From contig NZ_KE384073.1 in NCBI RefSeq assembly GCF_000423665.1, positions 262,144-326,143 of the forward strand: a DNA stretch of 64,000 nt, read 5' to 3'. The position numbers were made by a program, and so were the translations under genes. The stretch's first letter is position 1, and every line of letters begins with the position of its first letter. Below the pieces are notes generated by a model. That model was not told the origin of the DNA. It worked only from the letters and a program-made list of their open reading frames with translations, and searched no databases. The DNA is from Solirubrobacter soli DSM 22325 (GTDB lineage Bacteria; Actinomycetota; Thermoleophilia; Solirubrobacterales; Solirubrobacteraceae). Shown in pieces: positions 48,600 through 57,546 of this stretch.

Positions 48600-50813
48600 A
48601 TGGCCGAGTCGTCCTCACCCGCCCTGCCCGGCGACGTCGAATGGCTGCCCGGGCCAGGCGGCACGCGCCTGCTCCGCATCCACCCTTCGGGTAGCGAGCC
48701 GCCGGCGCTGATCCTGCGCCTGTCGGCCGGGGGAGAGCGGCGCATCGACGCCGGCGCGTCCGAGTACGTGATCCCGCGCGAGCTCGACTGGAGCGCCGCG
48801 TGGCTGCAGTGGCCGGACGGCACGCGAGCCGCGCTGCCCATGCCGCACGGCGTGCACGCCGAGGTCATCCAATTGCACCCGCGCCGCTTCGCGCGGGACA
48901 CCACCGAGCCGCTCGAGCGCGGCGCAGCGGCGGAGTCGCAGCTCGACCCCGCAGGGGCGGCCGACGCGGCCGTGCCGCCGCTGGATCAAGGCGTGACGCC
49001 AAGCGCGCCGGCCGTGCCGCGACTCGATGACGCGCCCACGGCACAGCCGCGGGATCAAGGTTCCGCCGCGCCGGCGAGCGACCCCGGCGGCTCGTGGACG
49101 ACGCCCCCGCAGCTCGCCGACACGACCGAGGCGGCCGAAGCGGCCTGGCGTGCGCGGCGCGACGACCTCCGCCGCGAGCTCGCCGAGGCCGCCGACACGA
49201 TCGCCCGCGCCCGCGAGGGCGAGCGCACGGCCCGCGATGCCGTCCTCACCGCGCTCGCTGCCGTCCGCGCGGACCTGCGCGCGTCACGCGCGGCGCGCGA
49301 GGCGGAGGCATCCACCCTGGCCGCCGTGTCCGGCGAGCTCGAGGCCGAACGTGCCGCCCACGCCGTCACGCGCGGGAGCGTGGGCACCTTGGCCGACGCG
49401 CTCGCCGCCGCGCGGGCGGAGATCGCCGCCCACAAGACGCGCGCAGAAGCGGCCCGCGCGGAGCTCGAAGCCGCCCGCGCGACCGGCGCCGCCGAGCTCG
49501 CCGACGCCCGTCGCGACCTCACCCGCACACGCGCCGAGCTCACCTCCTTGCGTGAAGCGCTCGACGCCCGCCCGCCGGTGACATCCGGCAAGTCCGACCT
49601 CGAGCGCCGCGCACGCGAGCAGGCCGCGGCCGCCGCCGGAGCCGCGCGTCGCGCCCCCGGCGACTCCGCGCAACTCCTCGCGAACCTCGACGCGGCAGCC
49701 GCCGCCCTGCGCGCCTCCGCACCCCGCGTCGGCGAACCCGCGAACGACACGGACCGAGCGCCCGCCGACACTGCGGCGCCGCTAGAGAACGGAAGCCGTG
49801 CGCCGGGCGAGCCGACGACCGGCGATGCCGCCCGCGCGCCCGGTCCGAACGCGGCGCCGACGTCCGGCGACGCCGTCTCCGCGCCCGGCGCGGCGACGCC
49901 CGGCGACGCCGTCCCTGGCATCGCGTCCCCGCTGCGGGACGCGAGCGGTGCGCCCGACGACCCGCCCACGGCCGCGGCGGCGATCGCAGTGCCGACCGGC
50001 GGCGCAGGCCGTGCGCCCGCCCCCGACGTCGCGTCGTCGAGCGCGCGCATCGTCGCCGCGTCGTCGACCGACCTCGTCGTCGCCGACGGCGGCCGGCGGT
50101 TGCGGCAGGCGCTGGTCGCGCTCGCCCGCGTGGACGGCGTCGCGGCCGGTGCGCTCCTCGTCGGTCTCCTGCCGGCCCAGGGCGCGGTGCTGACCGGGGT
50201 GCTCAGCTACGACATCACCGTCCGCGGCGTCGGGACCTTTGCGGTGTTCGTCGAGGGTGGGTCGGCGCGGGTCGTGCGGCTGTCGCGGCGCCGCCCACGC
50301 GGCGAGGCGCTGTTCCACCTCTCGGCCGAGCCGCTCGTGCTGGCGGAGCTGCTGGCCGGCGAGCGCGACAAGATCCGCCGCTTCCGCCGCAACGCGAAGG
50401 TCTCAGGGCGCCGCAGGGGCTTCAACGAGCTCGCTCCGCTCAAGGACGCGCGGCTCTCGCTCGCCGACGCGGCCAGGGCGGGTGCGCGGCTCGAGCCCGC
50501 GCTCGTCTACCGCGCGCTCCCGCACGCGATCGATCCGGAATGGACCCGCGGGCACACGTTCACCGTCGCCCAGCGGATCGCCGAGTTCGACCCGCAGACC
50601 TGGCACATCAGCGTGCGTGACGGCCAACCGCTGCGCGTCGTCGAACGCCGGACCGAGGCCCGCGCCGACGCGTTCGTGACGATGAGCCGCGCCGCCTTCG
50701 AGCGCATGCTCCGCAACGAACCTCCGGCCGACGGCGACCGCCCGCAGATCCGCGGCGACCGTGCGGCCGTGGCCGCCCTGAAGCGCTGGACGGACATCGC
50801 CCGGGGCGCCTGA
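48600..50813 (+). CDS. large coiled-coil protein with SCP2-like C-terminal domain
   Basis: 737 residues. A folded N-terminal domain (1-100, beta-rich with two Trp in LDWSAAWLQWPDGTRAALPM) is followed by an Ala/Pro linker, a long coiled coil (about 178-345, Arg/Glu/Ala heptads) and a Pro/Ala/Asp low-complexity tract (365-480). The C-terminal part (about 500-737) contains LRQALVALARVDGVAAGALL and ends with DAFVTMSRAAFERMLRNEPP then GDRAAVAALKRW, like an SCP2 sterol-carrier fold. No signal or membrane helix. It could be a cytoskeletal or scaffold protein that binds lipid (inference). Confidence 0.8.
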   Translation: MAESSSPALPGDVEWLPGPGGTRLLRIHPSGSEPPALILRLSAGGERRIDAGASEYVIPRELDWSAAWLQWPDGTRAALPMPHGVHAEVIQLHPRRFARDTTEPLERGAAAESQLDPAGAADAAVPPLDQGVTPSAPAVPRLDDAPTAQPRDQGSAAPASDPGGSWTTPPQLADTTEAAEAAWRARRDDLRRELAEAADTIARAREGERTARDAVLTALAAVRADLRASRAAREAEASTLAAVSGELEAERAAHAVTRGSVGTLADALAAARAEIAAHKTRAEAARAELEAARATGAAELADARRDLTRTRAELTSLREALDARPPVTSGKSDLERRAREQAAAAAGAARRAPGDSAQLLANLDAAAAALRASAPRVGEPANDTDRAPADTAAPLENGSRAPGEPTTGDAARAPGPNAAPTSGDAVSAPGAATPGDAVPGIASPLRDASGAPDDPPTAAAAIAVPTGGAGRAPAPDVASSSARIVAASSTDLVVADGGRRLRQALVALARVDGVAAGALLVGLLPAQGAVLTGVLSYDITVRGVGTFAVFVEGGSARVVRLSRRRPRGEALFHLSAEPLVLAELLAGERDKIRRFRRNAKVSGRRRGFNELAPLKDARLSLADAARAGARLEPALVYRALPHAIDPEWTRGHTFTVAQRIAEFDPQTWHISVRDGQPLRVVERRTEARADAFVTMSRAAFERMLRNEPPADGDRPQIRGDRAAVAALKRWTDIARGA

Positions 50814-51003
50814 CGCGCACGACCGTCGAGTTTCTCGCGCACACCGCGACTAAGTCGACACTCGATCGCGGGACGGAGGCCCCGCGAGCGGCGCGGAGGC
50901 GAGCACGGTGCGGCGGGGCGAGTTCACGGCGCCGCTGCGGGCGAGTCCGCGGCGGCGAGCAGGACGCGGTGGGGCGAGTCCGGGGCGGGGCGGGCGGCGC
51001 GCC

Positions 51004-51675
51004 CTAGGCGCCGTGCGTGACCGCGAGCGCGCGGGACTCGCCGCGGCGCAGGTGGTCGAGCAGCGCGGCGCGGGCAGACGGGGGCGGCGCGTGGACCAGG
51101 GCGTCCATCAGGCCCGCGTGGTCGGCGGCGAGGTCGTCGAGGTCCGAGGCGACGCGGTCGGCGACCGCGAGCACGATCCGCAGCTCGCGCAGCGCCGCCT
51201 CGGCGGCCGTGCGCAGGCGGCGGGAGGACGTGGCGGCGACGATCGCCAGGTGGAACGCGGCGTCGGCGGCGACGGCGGCGCGGCCGTCCTGCGCCTTCGC
51301 GGCCTCGGTCATGGACACGACCGCGGCCTGCAGCCACACGTCGTCGGCAGGGCGGCCGCGGACCATCGCCTCCAGGCCCGCGAGCTCCAGCGTGCGGCGC
51401 GTCGCGAAGAGGTCCCGCACGTCGTCCACCGACAGGCGCACGACCTCCAACCCGCGATGCAGGGAGTGGACGAGCAGGCCTTCGCGCTCCAAGGACGCCA
51501 ACGCGCCACGAGCGACCTCGCGGGGAACGCCGAGACGAGCCATCACGTCGGCGTCGTCCAGTGGGGTCCCGGGCGGGTAGAAGCCCGACAGCACTTCTTG
51601 ACGAAGCGTCTCGGCGACGTCGTCGGCGGGGCCGGTCCGAGTCAGCGGGAGCAGCGTCACGTCCCACTCCTGCAA
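51004..51675 (-). CDS. GntR-family (FCD) transcriptional regulator
   Basis: 223 residues. N-terminal HTH weaker than usual but clear: DDVAETLRQEVLSGFYPPGT, then DADVMARLGVPREVARGALA and LHRGLEVVRLS. FCD domain 85-215 with FATRRTLELAGLEAMVRGRP, AAFHLAIVAATSSRRL and the last His in ADHAGLMDALV. Lies 234 bp downstream of the SelA-like gene on the same strand. The gap between them is long enough for a separate promoter. Target unknown. Confidence 0.88.
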   Translation of the reverse strand: MQEWDVTLLPLTRTGPADDVAETLRQEVLSGFYPPGTPLDDADVMARLGVPREVARGALASLEREGLLVHSLHRGLEVVRLSVDDVRDLFATRRTLELAGLEAMVRGRPADDVWLQAAVVSMTEAAKAQDGRAAVAADAAFHLAIVAATSSRRLRTAAEAALRELRIVLAVADRVASDLDDLAADHAGLMDALVHAPPPSARAALLDHLRRGESRALAVTHGA

Positions 51676-51909
51676 GCGGTGCGTCGTCGCGCGGACACGC
51701 CCCGGTCAGGGCAGGTCCGCGCACGGACCAATGGGGGTTCCAGTGCGCTGCGAACGGAAGATGCGCACCCAGTCAGCCCCTCCGCCAAACGGTGCGCCCT
51801 AGGGGCGACTTCATACGACACAACCACGATGCTCTGAGGATCGCGCGGAACTGTCAAGTAACACAGTGTCAACGGACCAGGGTCTGATCGGGGCATTGCG
51901 GTCAAAGGC

Positions 51910-52989
51910 TCAACCATCGGCCAGGGTCGGCCAGATCGCGCCCACCGCGTCGCCGATCTCGTCCAGCTCCTCGGCACGGAGCGCCTCGGTGCAGAACATC
52001 ACCGCGCCGTCGAGGACCATCGCCCGCACGCTGGGATCCCGGCGCGCCAATCCGTCGCACAGCGCAACGGCATCGCGCCCGCGCAACAACAAGGCGTTGA
52101 CCGGGCCGTCGCCCACCCAGCGCTCGTCCAGCGTGAACGCCCCGAGCGAAACGCGCGCGCCGTCCAACGCCGCACACCTGGACGCCAGCTGCCCCGCCAG
52201 CGACGCGTAGCCGGCGAGCCGCGCCTCGTGATCCATCGCGGCCCAGTCCTCCAACGCCGCGACCGTGGCGACGACACACGCGCGGTCGAGCTTGAACGCC
52301 CGCCCGAACGTGCGCCACTCGCCGCTCTCGTACTCGGTGAAGTCGAGCGCGGCGACGTCCGCCACCAGCGCTTCAGAGCCCGCCACGAACCCACCGCCGT
52401 TCGGTCCCCAGAAGTACTTGGCCGAGAAACACGCCACGTCACCGGCCGTTGACCAACGTCGCAGCGCGGACAACGGGTAGCTCAGGTACGCGGCGTCGAT
52501 GACGACCGGGACGCGGGCGAGCCGCGCCAACGGCGCGACGACGTCGATCCCCACCGCGACCTCGTCCAGATGCGCCGGATGCAGCACCGCACACGCGCCG
52601 CCGCGGGCCAGCGCCGCCTCGATCTCGTCCACGAACTCCACTCGCGCCCCCGCCAACCCCGCGCAGCGGGCGTACTTGTATTCATGCCCGCGCTGCATCA
52701 GGACGACCGCGTCGACCAGCGGGAGCGCCTCGCCGACCCGGCCGTTCCCGCGGGCGATCGACGCCCCCACGCTCAGCGCGATCCCCGCCGACGCCCCCGG
52801 GACCACCCGCGCGGCCGGCGCGCCGCACACGGACGCGATCCGCATCCCCGAGGCGTCGAGCAGCTCCGGCATCGACATCCAGACCCGGTTGGCGGCGCCC
52901 GCCGCCGCCCACACCCGCTCCGACAGCACGGACCCACCGAGGTCCGTATAGATCCCACACGCGTTGACGACACGCCGTACGCCCAACAT
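51910..52989 (-). CDS. SelA-like PLP-dependent protein
   Basis: 359 residues. Start RRVVNACGIYTDLGGSVLSE is characteristic of the SelA / YhfS / D-glucosaminate-6-phosphate ammonia-lyase family. The PLP lysine is K191 in FSAKYFWGPNGGGF, and VVIDAAYLSYPLSAL supplies the ring Asp. Shorter than true SelA (about 460 residues) and lacking its tRNA-Sec-binding N-terminal domain, so selenocysteine synthesis is unlikely. A lyase or aminotransferase acting on an amino-sugar or amino-acid derivative is more likely. Divergent from dnaE, 75 bp away. Confidence 0.85.
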   Translation of the reverse strand: MLGVRRVVNACGIYTDLGGSVLSERVWAAAGAANRVWMSMPELLDASGMRIASVCGAPAARVVPGASAGIALSVGASIARGNGRVGEALPLVDAVVLMQRGHEYKYARCAGLAGARVEFVDEIEAALARGGACAVLHPAHLDEVAVGIDVVAPLARLARVPVVIDAAYLSYPLSALRRWSTAGDVACFSAKYFWGPNGGGFVAGSEALVADVAALDFTEYESGEWRTFGRAFKLDRACVVATVAALEDWAAMDHEARLAGYASLAGQLASRCAALDGARVSLGAFTLDERWVGDGPVNALLLRGRDAVALCDGLARRDPSVRAMVLDGAVMFCTEALRAEELDEIGDAVGAIWPTLADG

Positions 52990-53064
52990 GCCCACGCATT
53001 TTGCAGGGAGCGGGCGCGGGATCCGCGGGTGGCGTCCGCCGCGACGCCTAAGGTTCCCACCCCG

Positions 53065-56000
53065 ATGAGCTCCACGACCGTCGCCCACCTGCACGTCCAC
53101 TCCGAGTACTCGCTGCTCGACGGCGCGTGCAATATCGGCAAGCTCGCCGAGCGCGCGGCCGCCTTCGATCAACCGGCGATCGGCCTGACCGACCACGGCG
53201 TCATGAACGGCGCGGTCGAGCTGTACAAGGCCGCCAAGAAGCACAACGTCAAGCCGTTGCTGGGCCTGGAGGCCTACTTCGTCGACGACCGCCATGTGCG
53301 CGACCGCAAGGTCGAGCGCAACCACCTGACGCTGCTGGCGGCCAACAACGAGGGCTTCAAGAACCTCACGACGCTCTCGAGCAAGGGCTTCCTCGAGGGC
53401 CTGCACCGCGGCAAGCCGGGCGTGGACCTGGAGCTGCTCTCGATGCACTCGGAGGGCGTCATCGCGCTCTCCGGCTGCCTGGCGTCGCGGACGAGCCAGC
53501 GGATCATGGAGGGCAAGCTCGACGAGGCGCGCGAGCACCTGGACGAGCTGATCCAGATCTTCGGGCCGGAGGACGTCTACCTCGAGGTCCAGAAGAACGG
53601 GCTGACCGAGCAGGACCAGGTCAACGAGGCGATGAAGCGCTTCGCGGCCGAGACGGGTCAGAGCCTCGTCGGCACGGCGGACGTCCACTACCTGCGCAAG
53701 GAGGACTTCCACCACCACGCGGCGCTGCTGTGCGTGCAGACCAAGTCGACGCTGGCCGCGCCGAAGATGTCGTTCTCCACGAACGAGTTCTATTTGAAGT
53801 CCACCGACGAGATGGTGGAGTCGTTCAAGGAGTTCCCGGGCGCGATCGAGTCGACGCTCGAGATCGCCGACCGGTGCGAGGTGGAGATCGCGCTGGGCGG
53901 GCAGCTGATCCCGTCCTTCCCGTGCCCGGACGGGCTGGGGGAGAAGGAGTACCTGCGCAGCCTGGTGCTCGCCGGCATGCAGGAGCGCTACGGCGACCCG
54001 CTGCCCGCGGACGCCGTCGAGCGCATGGAGATGGAGCTCGGCGTCATCGACAAGATGGGCTTCAACGCCTACTTCCTGATCGTCTGGGACTTCGTCAACT
54101 GGGCGAAGAACAACGGCGTCGCCGTGGGCCCGGGCCGTGGCTCGGCGGCGGGCTCGATCATCGCCTACTCGCTGCGCATCACCGATGTGGACCCGCTGCG
54201 CTACGACCTGCTGTTCGAGCGCTTCCTCAACGCCGAGCGCGTGTCCATGCCGGATATCGATATCGACTTCTCCGTGCGCGGGCGCGAGCGCGTCATGCAG
54301 TACGTGAAGGAGAAGTACGGCACCGAGCGCGTGGCGCAGATCATCACCTTCGGCAAGATGTTCCCGCGCGCGGCGACGCGCGACGCCGCGCGCGTGCTGG
54401 GGCACGACTACGGCGCGGGGGACAAGCTCGCGAAGCTGATCCCGGACCCGATCATGGGCCGCTCGCCCAGCTTCGCCGACTGCCTGCAGCCGGGGGAGGA
54501 CCTGGCGAACGAGTACGCGCGGGACCCGATCGCCAAGCAGATCGTGGACGTCGCGCAGGGGCTGGAGGGGATCGTGCGCAACGCGTCGATCCACGCGGCC
54601 GCGGTCGTGATCTCCGACCGCGACCTGACGGACATCGTGCCGCTGCAGCTGGCCGACGCCGGCACGGGCGAGGACGGCGCGAAGGTCTACCGGACGGTCA
54701 CGCAGTTCAGCATGAAGCCGATCGAGGAGATCGGCCTGCTGAAGATGGATTTCCTGGGCCTGCGCAACCTCGACGTGATCGAGGACGCGCTGGACATCAT
54801 CGGGCGTTCGACGGGCCAGCGGCCGGACATGGCGACGCTGCCGCTCGACGACAAGAAGACCTACGAGATGATGGCCCGGGGCGACTCGGTGGGCGTGTTC
54901 CAGTTTGAGTCCGAGGGCATGCGCGAGGCACTGCGCAAGGTCAACCCGACCGAGTTCGAGGACCTCGTGGCGCTCGTGGCGCTCTACCGCCCGGGCGCCA
55001 TGGACCAGATCCCCGCGTACGCGCGCGGGAAGCGCAACCCGGAGAACATCACCTACATCGACGACCGGCTGCGCCCGATCACCGAGTCGACCAAGGGCGT
55101 GATCCTCTACCAGGAGCAGGCGATGCAGATCGCCAAGCAGCTGGCAGGGTTCAGCGGCCCGAAGGCCGACGACCTCCGCAAGGCGATCGGCAAGAAGAAC
55201 CGTGCCGCGATGGCCGAGCTGCAGCCGCTCTTCTTCGAGGGCTGCACGAAGAACGGCGTCGCGCGCGACGTGATGGAGTCGCTGTGGGCGACCAACGAGA
55301 AGTCCGCCGACTACTCGTTCAACAAGTCGCACGCGGCCTGTTACGCGCTGATCTCCTACCGGACGGGCTGGCTGAAGGCCAACTACCCGGCCGAGTACAT
55401 GGCGGCGCTGATCTCGTCGGTCATGGACACGAAGGACAAGGTCCCGTTCTTCGTCAACCAGGCCGAGTCGATGGGCATCGAGCTGCTGCCGCCGGACGTG
55501 AACCTCTCAGACCACGAGTTCATGGTCGTCGAGGGCAACATCCGCTTCGGGCTGGACGCCGTGAAGGGCGTCGGCTACGCGGCGGTCGAGGCGATCAAGA
55601 CCGCGCGCGCCGAGGACGGTGACTTCACGTCGCTGTGGGAGTTCTGCGAGCGGGTGGACGGCCGGGCGGTCAACAAGCGCTCGATCGAAGCGCTGATCAA
55701 GTGCGGCGCGTTCGACTCCACGGGGGCGACGCGCAAGGGCATGCTCGAGGTGCTGGACTCCGCGCAGGCGGCCGGCCAGCGCGCCCAGCAGGACGCGCAG
55801 ATGGGTCAGGGCTCGATCTTCGACCTGTTCGACAGCGGTCCCGCCGACAACGCTTCGCCGTTCAACGCGCCCACCTACCCGCCGATCCCGATCGAGGAGT
55901 TCGACCGCACCGAGCTGCTCGCGATGGAGAAGGAGTCGATCGGCATCTTCATCTCCGAGCACCCGCTCAAGCGGGTCCGCGAGGCGCTGAGGATGAAGTC

Positions 56001-56586
56001 GGATTGCTCGACCGACAAGGTGATCGATCAGAAGGACGGCGACTGGGTCAAGGTCGGCGGCATGATCACCGAGTCCAAGAAGATCCGCACGCGGTCGGGC
56101 TCGACGATGATGTTCGCGACGCTGGACGACCTCGAGGGCTCGGTCGAGATCGTGGTCTTCGAGAAGGCGCTGGCCGCTGCCGAGGGCGTGATCGCCGACG
56201 ACGCGATCGTGCTCGTGCGCGGCCGCGTGGATCACAAAGAGGCCGGCAAGGTCTGCATCATCGTCCAGGACGTGGACAAGTTCGACCCGTCCGACGCGGA
56301 GATCGAGAAGGCCAAGGCGCAGGTGGCGAAGATCGCCGCGCAGCGCCCGAGCGCCTTCAAGCGCCGCGTGAACGCGGCCCAGTTGCCGGCGACGGTGATC
56401 GACGACCTCCGCGAGCTCTTCGAGCGCTATCCGGGCGACATGGAGTTCGTGCTGATCATGCAGACCCGGACGGGCGAGCGGCGGCTGAAGTTCGGTGACG
56501 CCTACAAGGTCAAGGGCGGCGACGCCGGGTTCAAGGCCGAGCTCAACGGCCTGCTCCCGGCGATGGCGGTGTCGGCGGCCGCCTGA
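53065..56586 (+). CDS. dnaE: DNA polymerase III alpha subunit
   Basis: 1173 residues. PHP domain at the N-terminus (VAHLHVHSEYSLLDGACNIG; LTDHGVMNGA), then the C-family polymerase core with GPGRGSAAGSIIAYSLRITD and catalytic D397/D399 in MPDIDIDFS. Next come the fingers (ILYQEQAMQIAKQLAGFSGP), helix-hairpin-helix and an OB domain (about 990-1080). The C-terminal part is shorter than in E. coli. It is DnaE1-type replicase; the intact PHP metal residues suggest it could proofread. No dnaE neighbour is functionally linked. Confidence 0.97.
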   Translation: MSSTTVAHLHVHSEYSLLDGACNIGKLAERAAAFDQPAIGLTDHGVMNGAVELYKAAKKHNVKPLLGLEAYFVDDRHVRDRKVERNHLTLLAANNEGFKNLTTLSSKGFLEGLHRGKPGVDLELLSMHSEGVIALSGCLASRTSQRIMEGKLDEAREHLDELIQIFGPEDVYLEVQKNGLTEQDQVNEAMKRFAAETGQSLVGTADVHYLRKEDFHHHAALLCVQTKSTLAAPKMSFSTNEFYLKSTDEMVESFKEFPGAIESTLEIADRCEVEIALGGQLIPSFPCPDGLGEKEYLRSLVLAGMQERYGDPLPADAVERMEMELGVIDKMGFNAYFLIVWDFVNWAKNNGVAVGPGRGSAAGSIIAYSLRITDVDPLRYDLLFERFLNAERVSMPDIDIDFSVRGRERVMQYVKEKYGTERVAQIITFGKMFPRAATRDAARVLGHDYGAGDKLAKLIPDPIMGRSPSFADCLQPGEDLANEYARDPIAKQIVDVAQGLEGIVRNASIHAAAVVISDRDLTDIVPLQLADAGTGEDGAKVYRTVTQFSMKPIEEIGLLKMDFLGLRNLDVIEDALDIIGRSTGQRPDMATLPLDDKKTYEMMARGDSVGVFQFESEGMREALRKVNPTEFEDLVALVALYRPGAMDQIPAYARGKRNPENITYIDDRLRPITESTKGVILYQEQAMQIAKQLAGFSGPKADDLRKAIGKKNRAAMAELQPLFFEGCTKNGVARDVMESLWATNEKSADYSFNKSHAACYALISYRTGWLKANYPAEYMAALISSVMDTKDKVPFFVNQAESMGIELLPPDVNLSDHEFMVVEGNIRFGLDAVKGVGYAAVEAIKTARAEDGDFTSLWEFCERVDGRAVNKRSIEALIKCGAFDSTGATRKGMLEVLDSAQAAGQRAQQDAQMGQGSIFDLFDSGPADNASPFNAPTYPPIPIEEFDRTELLAMEKESIGIFISEHPLKRVREALRMKSDCSTDKVIDQKDGDWVKVGGMITESKKIRTRSGSTMMFATLDDLEGSVEIVVFEKALAAAEGVIADDAIVLVRGRVDHKEAGKVCIIVQDVDKFDPSDAEIEKAKAQVAKIAAQRPSAFKRRVNAAQLPATVIDDLRELFERYPGDMEFVLIMQTRTGERRLKFGDAYKVKGGDAGFKAELNGLLPAMAVSAAA

Positions 56587-56655
56587 TGTTGAAGGCGGTG
56601 CAGCCCTTCCGCCCCACCCCGATCATCCGACCTTAACGCGCGAACCCTCGCGGGC

Positions 56656-57531
56656 TTAGGCGCTGCCGAGGCGCTCGGCCAGCCCGCGCGCGCGCAGGTC
56701 ATACGCCCACGCGACGTCGACCGGCTCGATCTCCTTGCCGGACCGCCCGGGGCCTTCCAGGATCGCCGGAAGGCCCTCGAAGCGCGCCTCCGAGAGGAAC
56801 GCGATCATCCCGTCGAGCCCGATCTCGCCGTCGCCCGGGTTGACGTGGCGGTCGCGGTTCGAACCCAGCGGGGTCATCGAGTCGTTGACGTGCAGGGCCT
56901 GCAGGCGCTCGCAGCCGACCACCTTGTCGAACTCGTCGATCACGCCCGCCAGCGACTCGCGCGTGCGGACGTCGTAGCCGGAGGCGAACAGGTGGCACGA
57001 GTCCAGGCACACGCCGAGGCGCTTCTGGCCGCCCGCGGCCTCCAGGAGCCCAGCGAGCTCCTCGAAGGAGCGCCCGAGCGTCCCACCCGCTCCGGCCGTG
57101 TCCTCGAGCAGCAGCGGGCACTCCTCGGACTCGGCCAGCGCCTCTTTGATCACGACGCCGGCGCGTTTGACCGCATCTTTCGCGGAACCGCCGTTTTTCA
57201 ACGCCGATCCCGGATGCAGGACGACGCCCGTGGCCTTTAGCTGCGCTCCAGCGTTCAACGCCACAGTGAGAGCAGTGAGTGACTTGTCACGAATCTCCGG
57301 GTCCTCGGACGCGCAATTGAGCAGATAGACCGCATGGATCACGACCTGCTCAACGTTGGAGCCGTCCATCGCCTCGTGGAACGCGGCGACCTCTTCGTCG
57401 TGGTAGACGCGCCCCTTCCACTGCCGCGGATTCTGATTGAAGATCTGGATCGAGCGGCAGCCGCGCTCCTCGCCCCGCTCCACGGCCTTGGCCGGGCCGC
57501 CGCTGGGGGAGACGTGGGCGCCGATCAACAT
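56656..57531 (-). CDS. nfo: deoxyribonuclease IV (AP endonuclease)
   Basis: 291 residues. TIM-barrel metal-site motifs: IGAHVSPSGGPAKAVERGEE, IQIFNQNPRQWKGR, LHPGSALKNGG, LLLEDTAGAGGTLGRSFEEL, LGVCLDSCHLFASGYDV and LHVNDSMTPLGSNRDRHVNP, then AILEGPG. All expected His, Asp and Glu ligands for three zinc ions are present. Cleaves 5' of abasic sites. Divergent from gltX with only 15 bp between start codons, so the two promoters must overlap the coding ends. Confidence 0.96.
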   Translation of the reverse strand: MLIGAHVSPSGGPAKAVERGEERGCRSIQIFNQNPRQWKGRVYHDEEVAAFHEAMDGSNVEQVVIHAVYLLNCASEDPEIRDKSLTALTVALNAGAQLKATGVVLHPGSALKNGGSAKDAVKRAGVVIKEALAESEECPLLLEDTAGAGGTLGRSFEELAGLLEAAGGQKRLGVCLDSCHLFASGYDVRTRESLAGVIDEFDKVVGCERLQALHVNDSMTPLGSNRDRHVNPGDGEIGLDGMIAFLSEARFEGLPAILEGPGRSGKEIEPVDVAWAYDLRARGLAERLGSA

Positions 57532-57546
57532 AGGATGATGTGAACC

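Noticed and set aside
50814-51003. GC repeats (GGCGGCGAGC-type) between the coiled-coil gene and the GntR gene
   Set aside because: Irregular low-complexity GC sequence; no stable palindrome or repeat unit.
51910-55332. minus-strand frame extending from the SelA-like gene far into dnaE
   Set aside because: Only the first 360 codons show protein-like sequence; the rest is antisense of dnaE.
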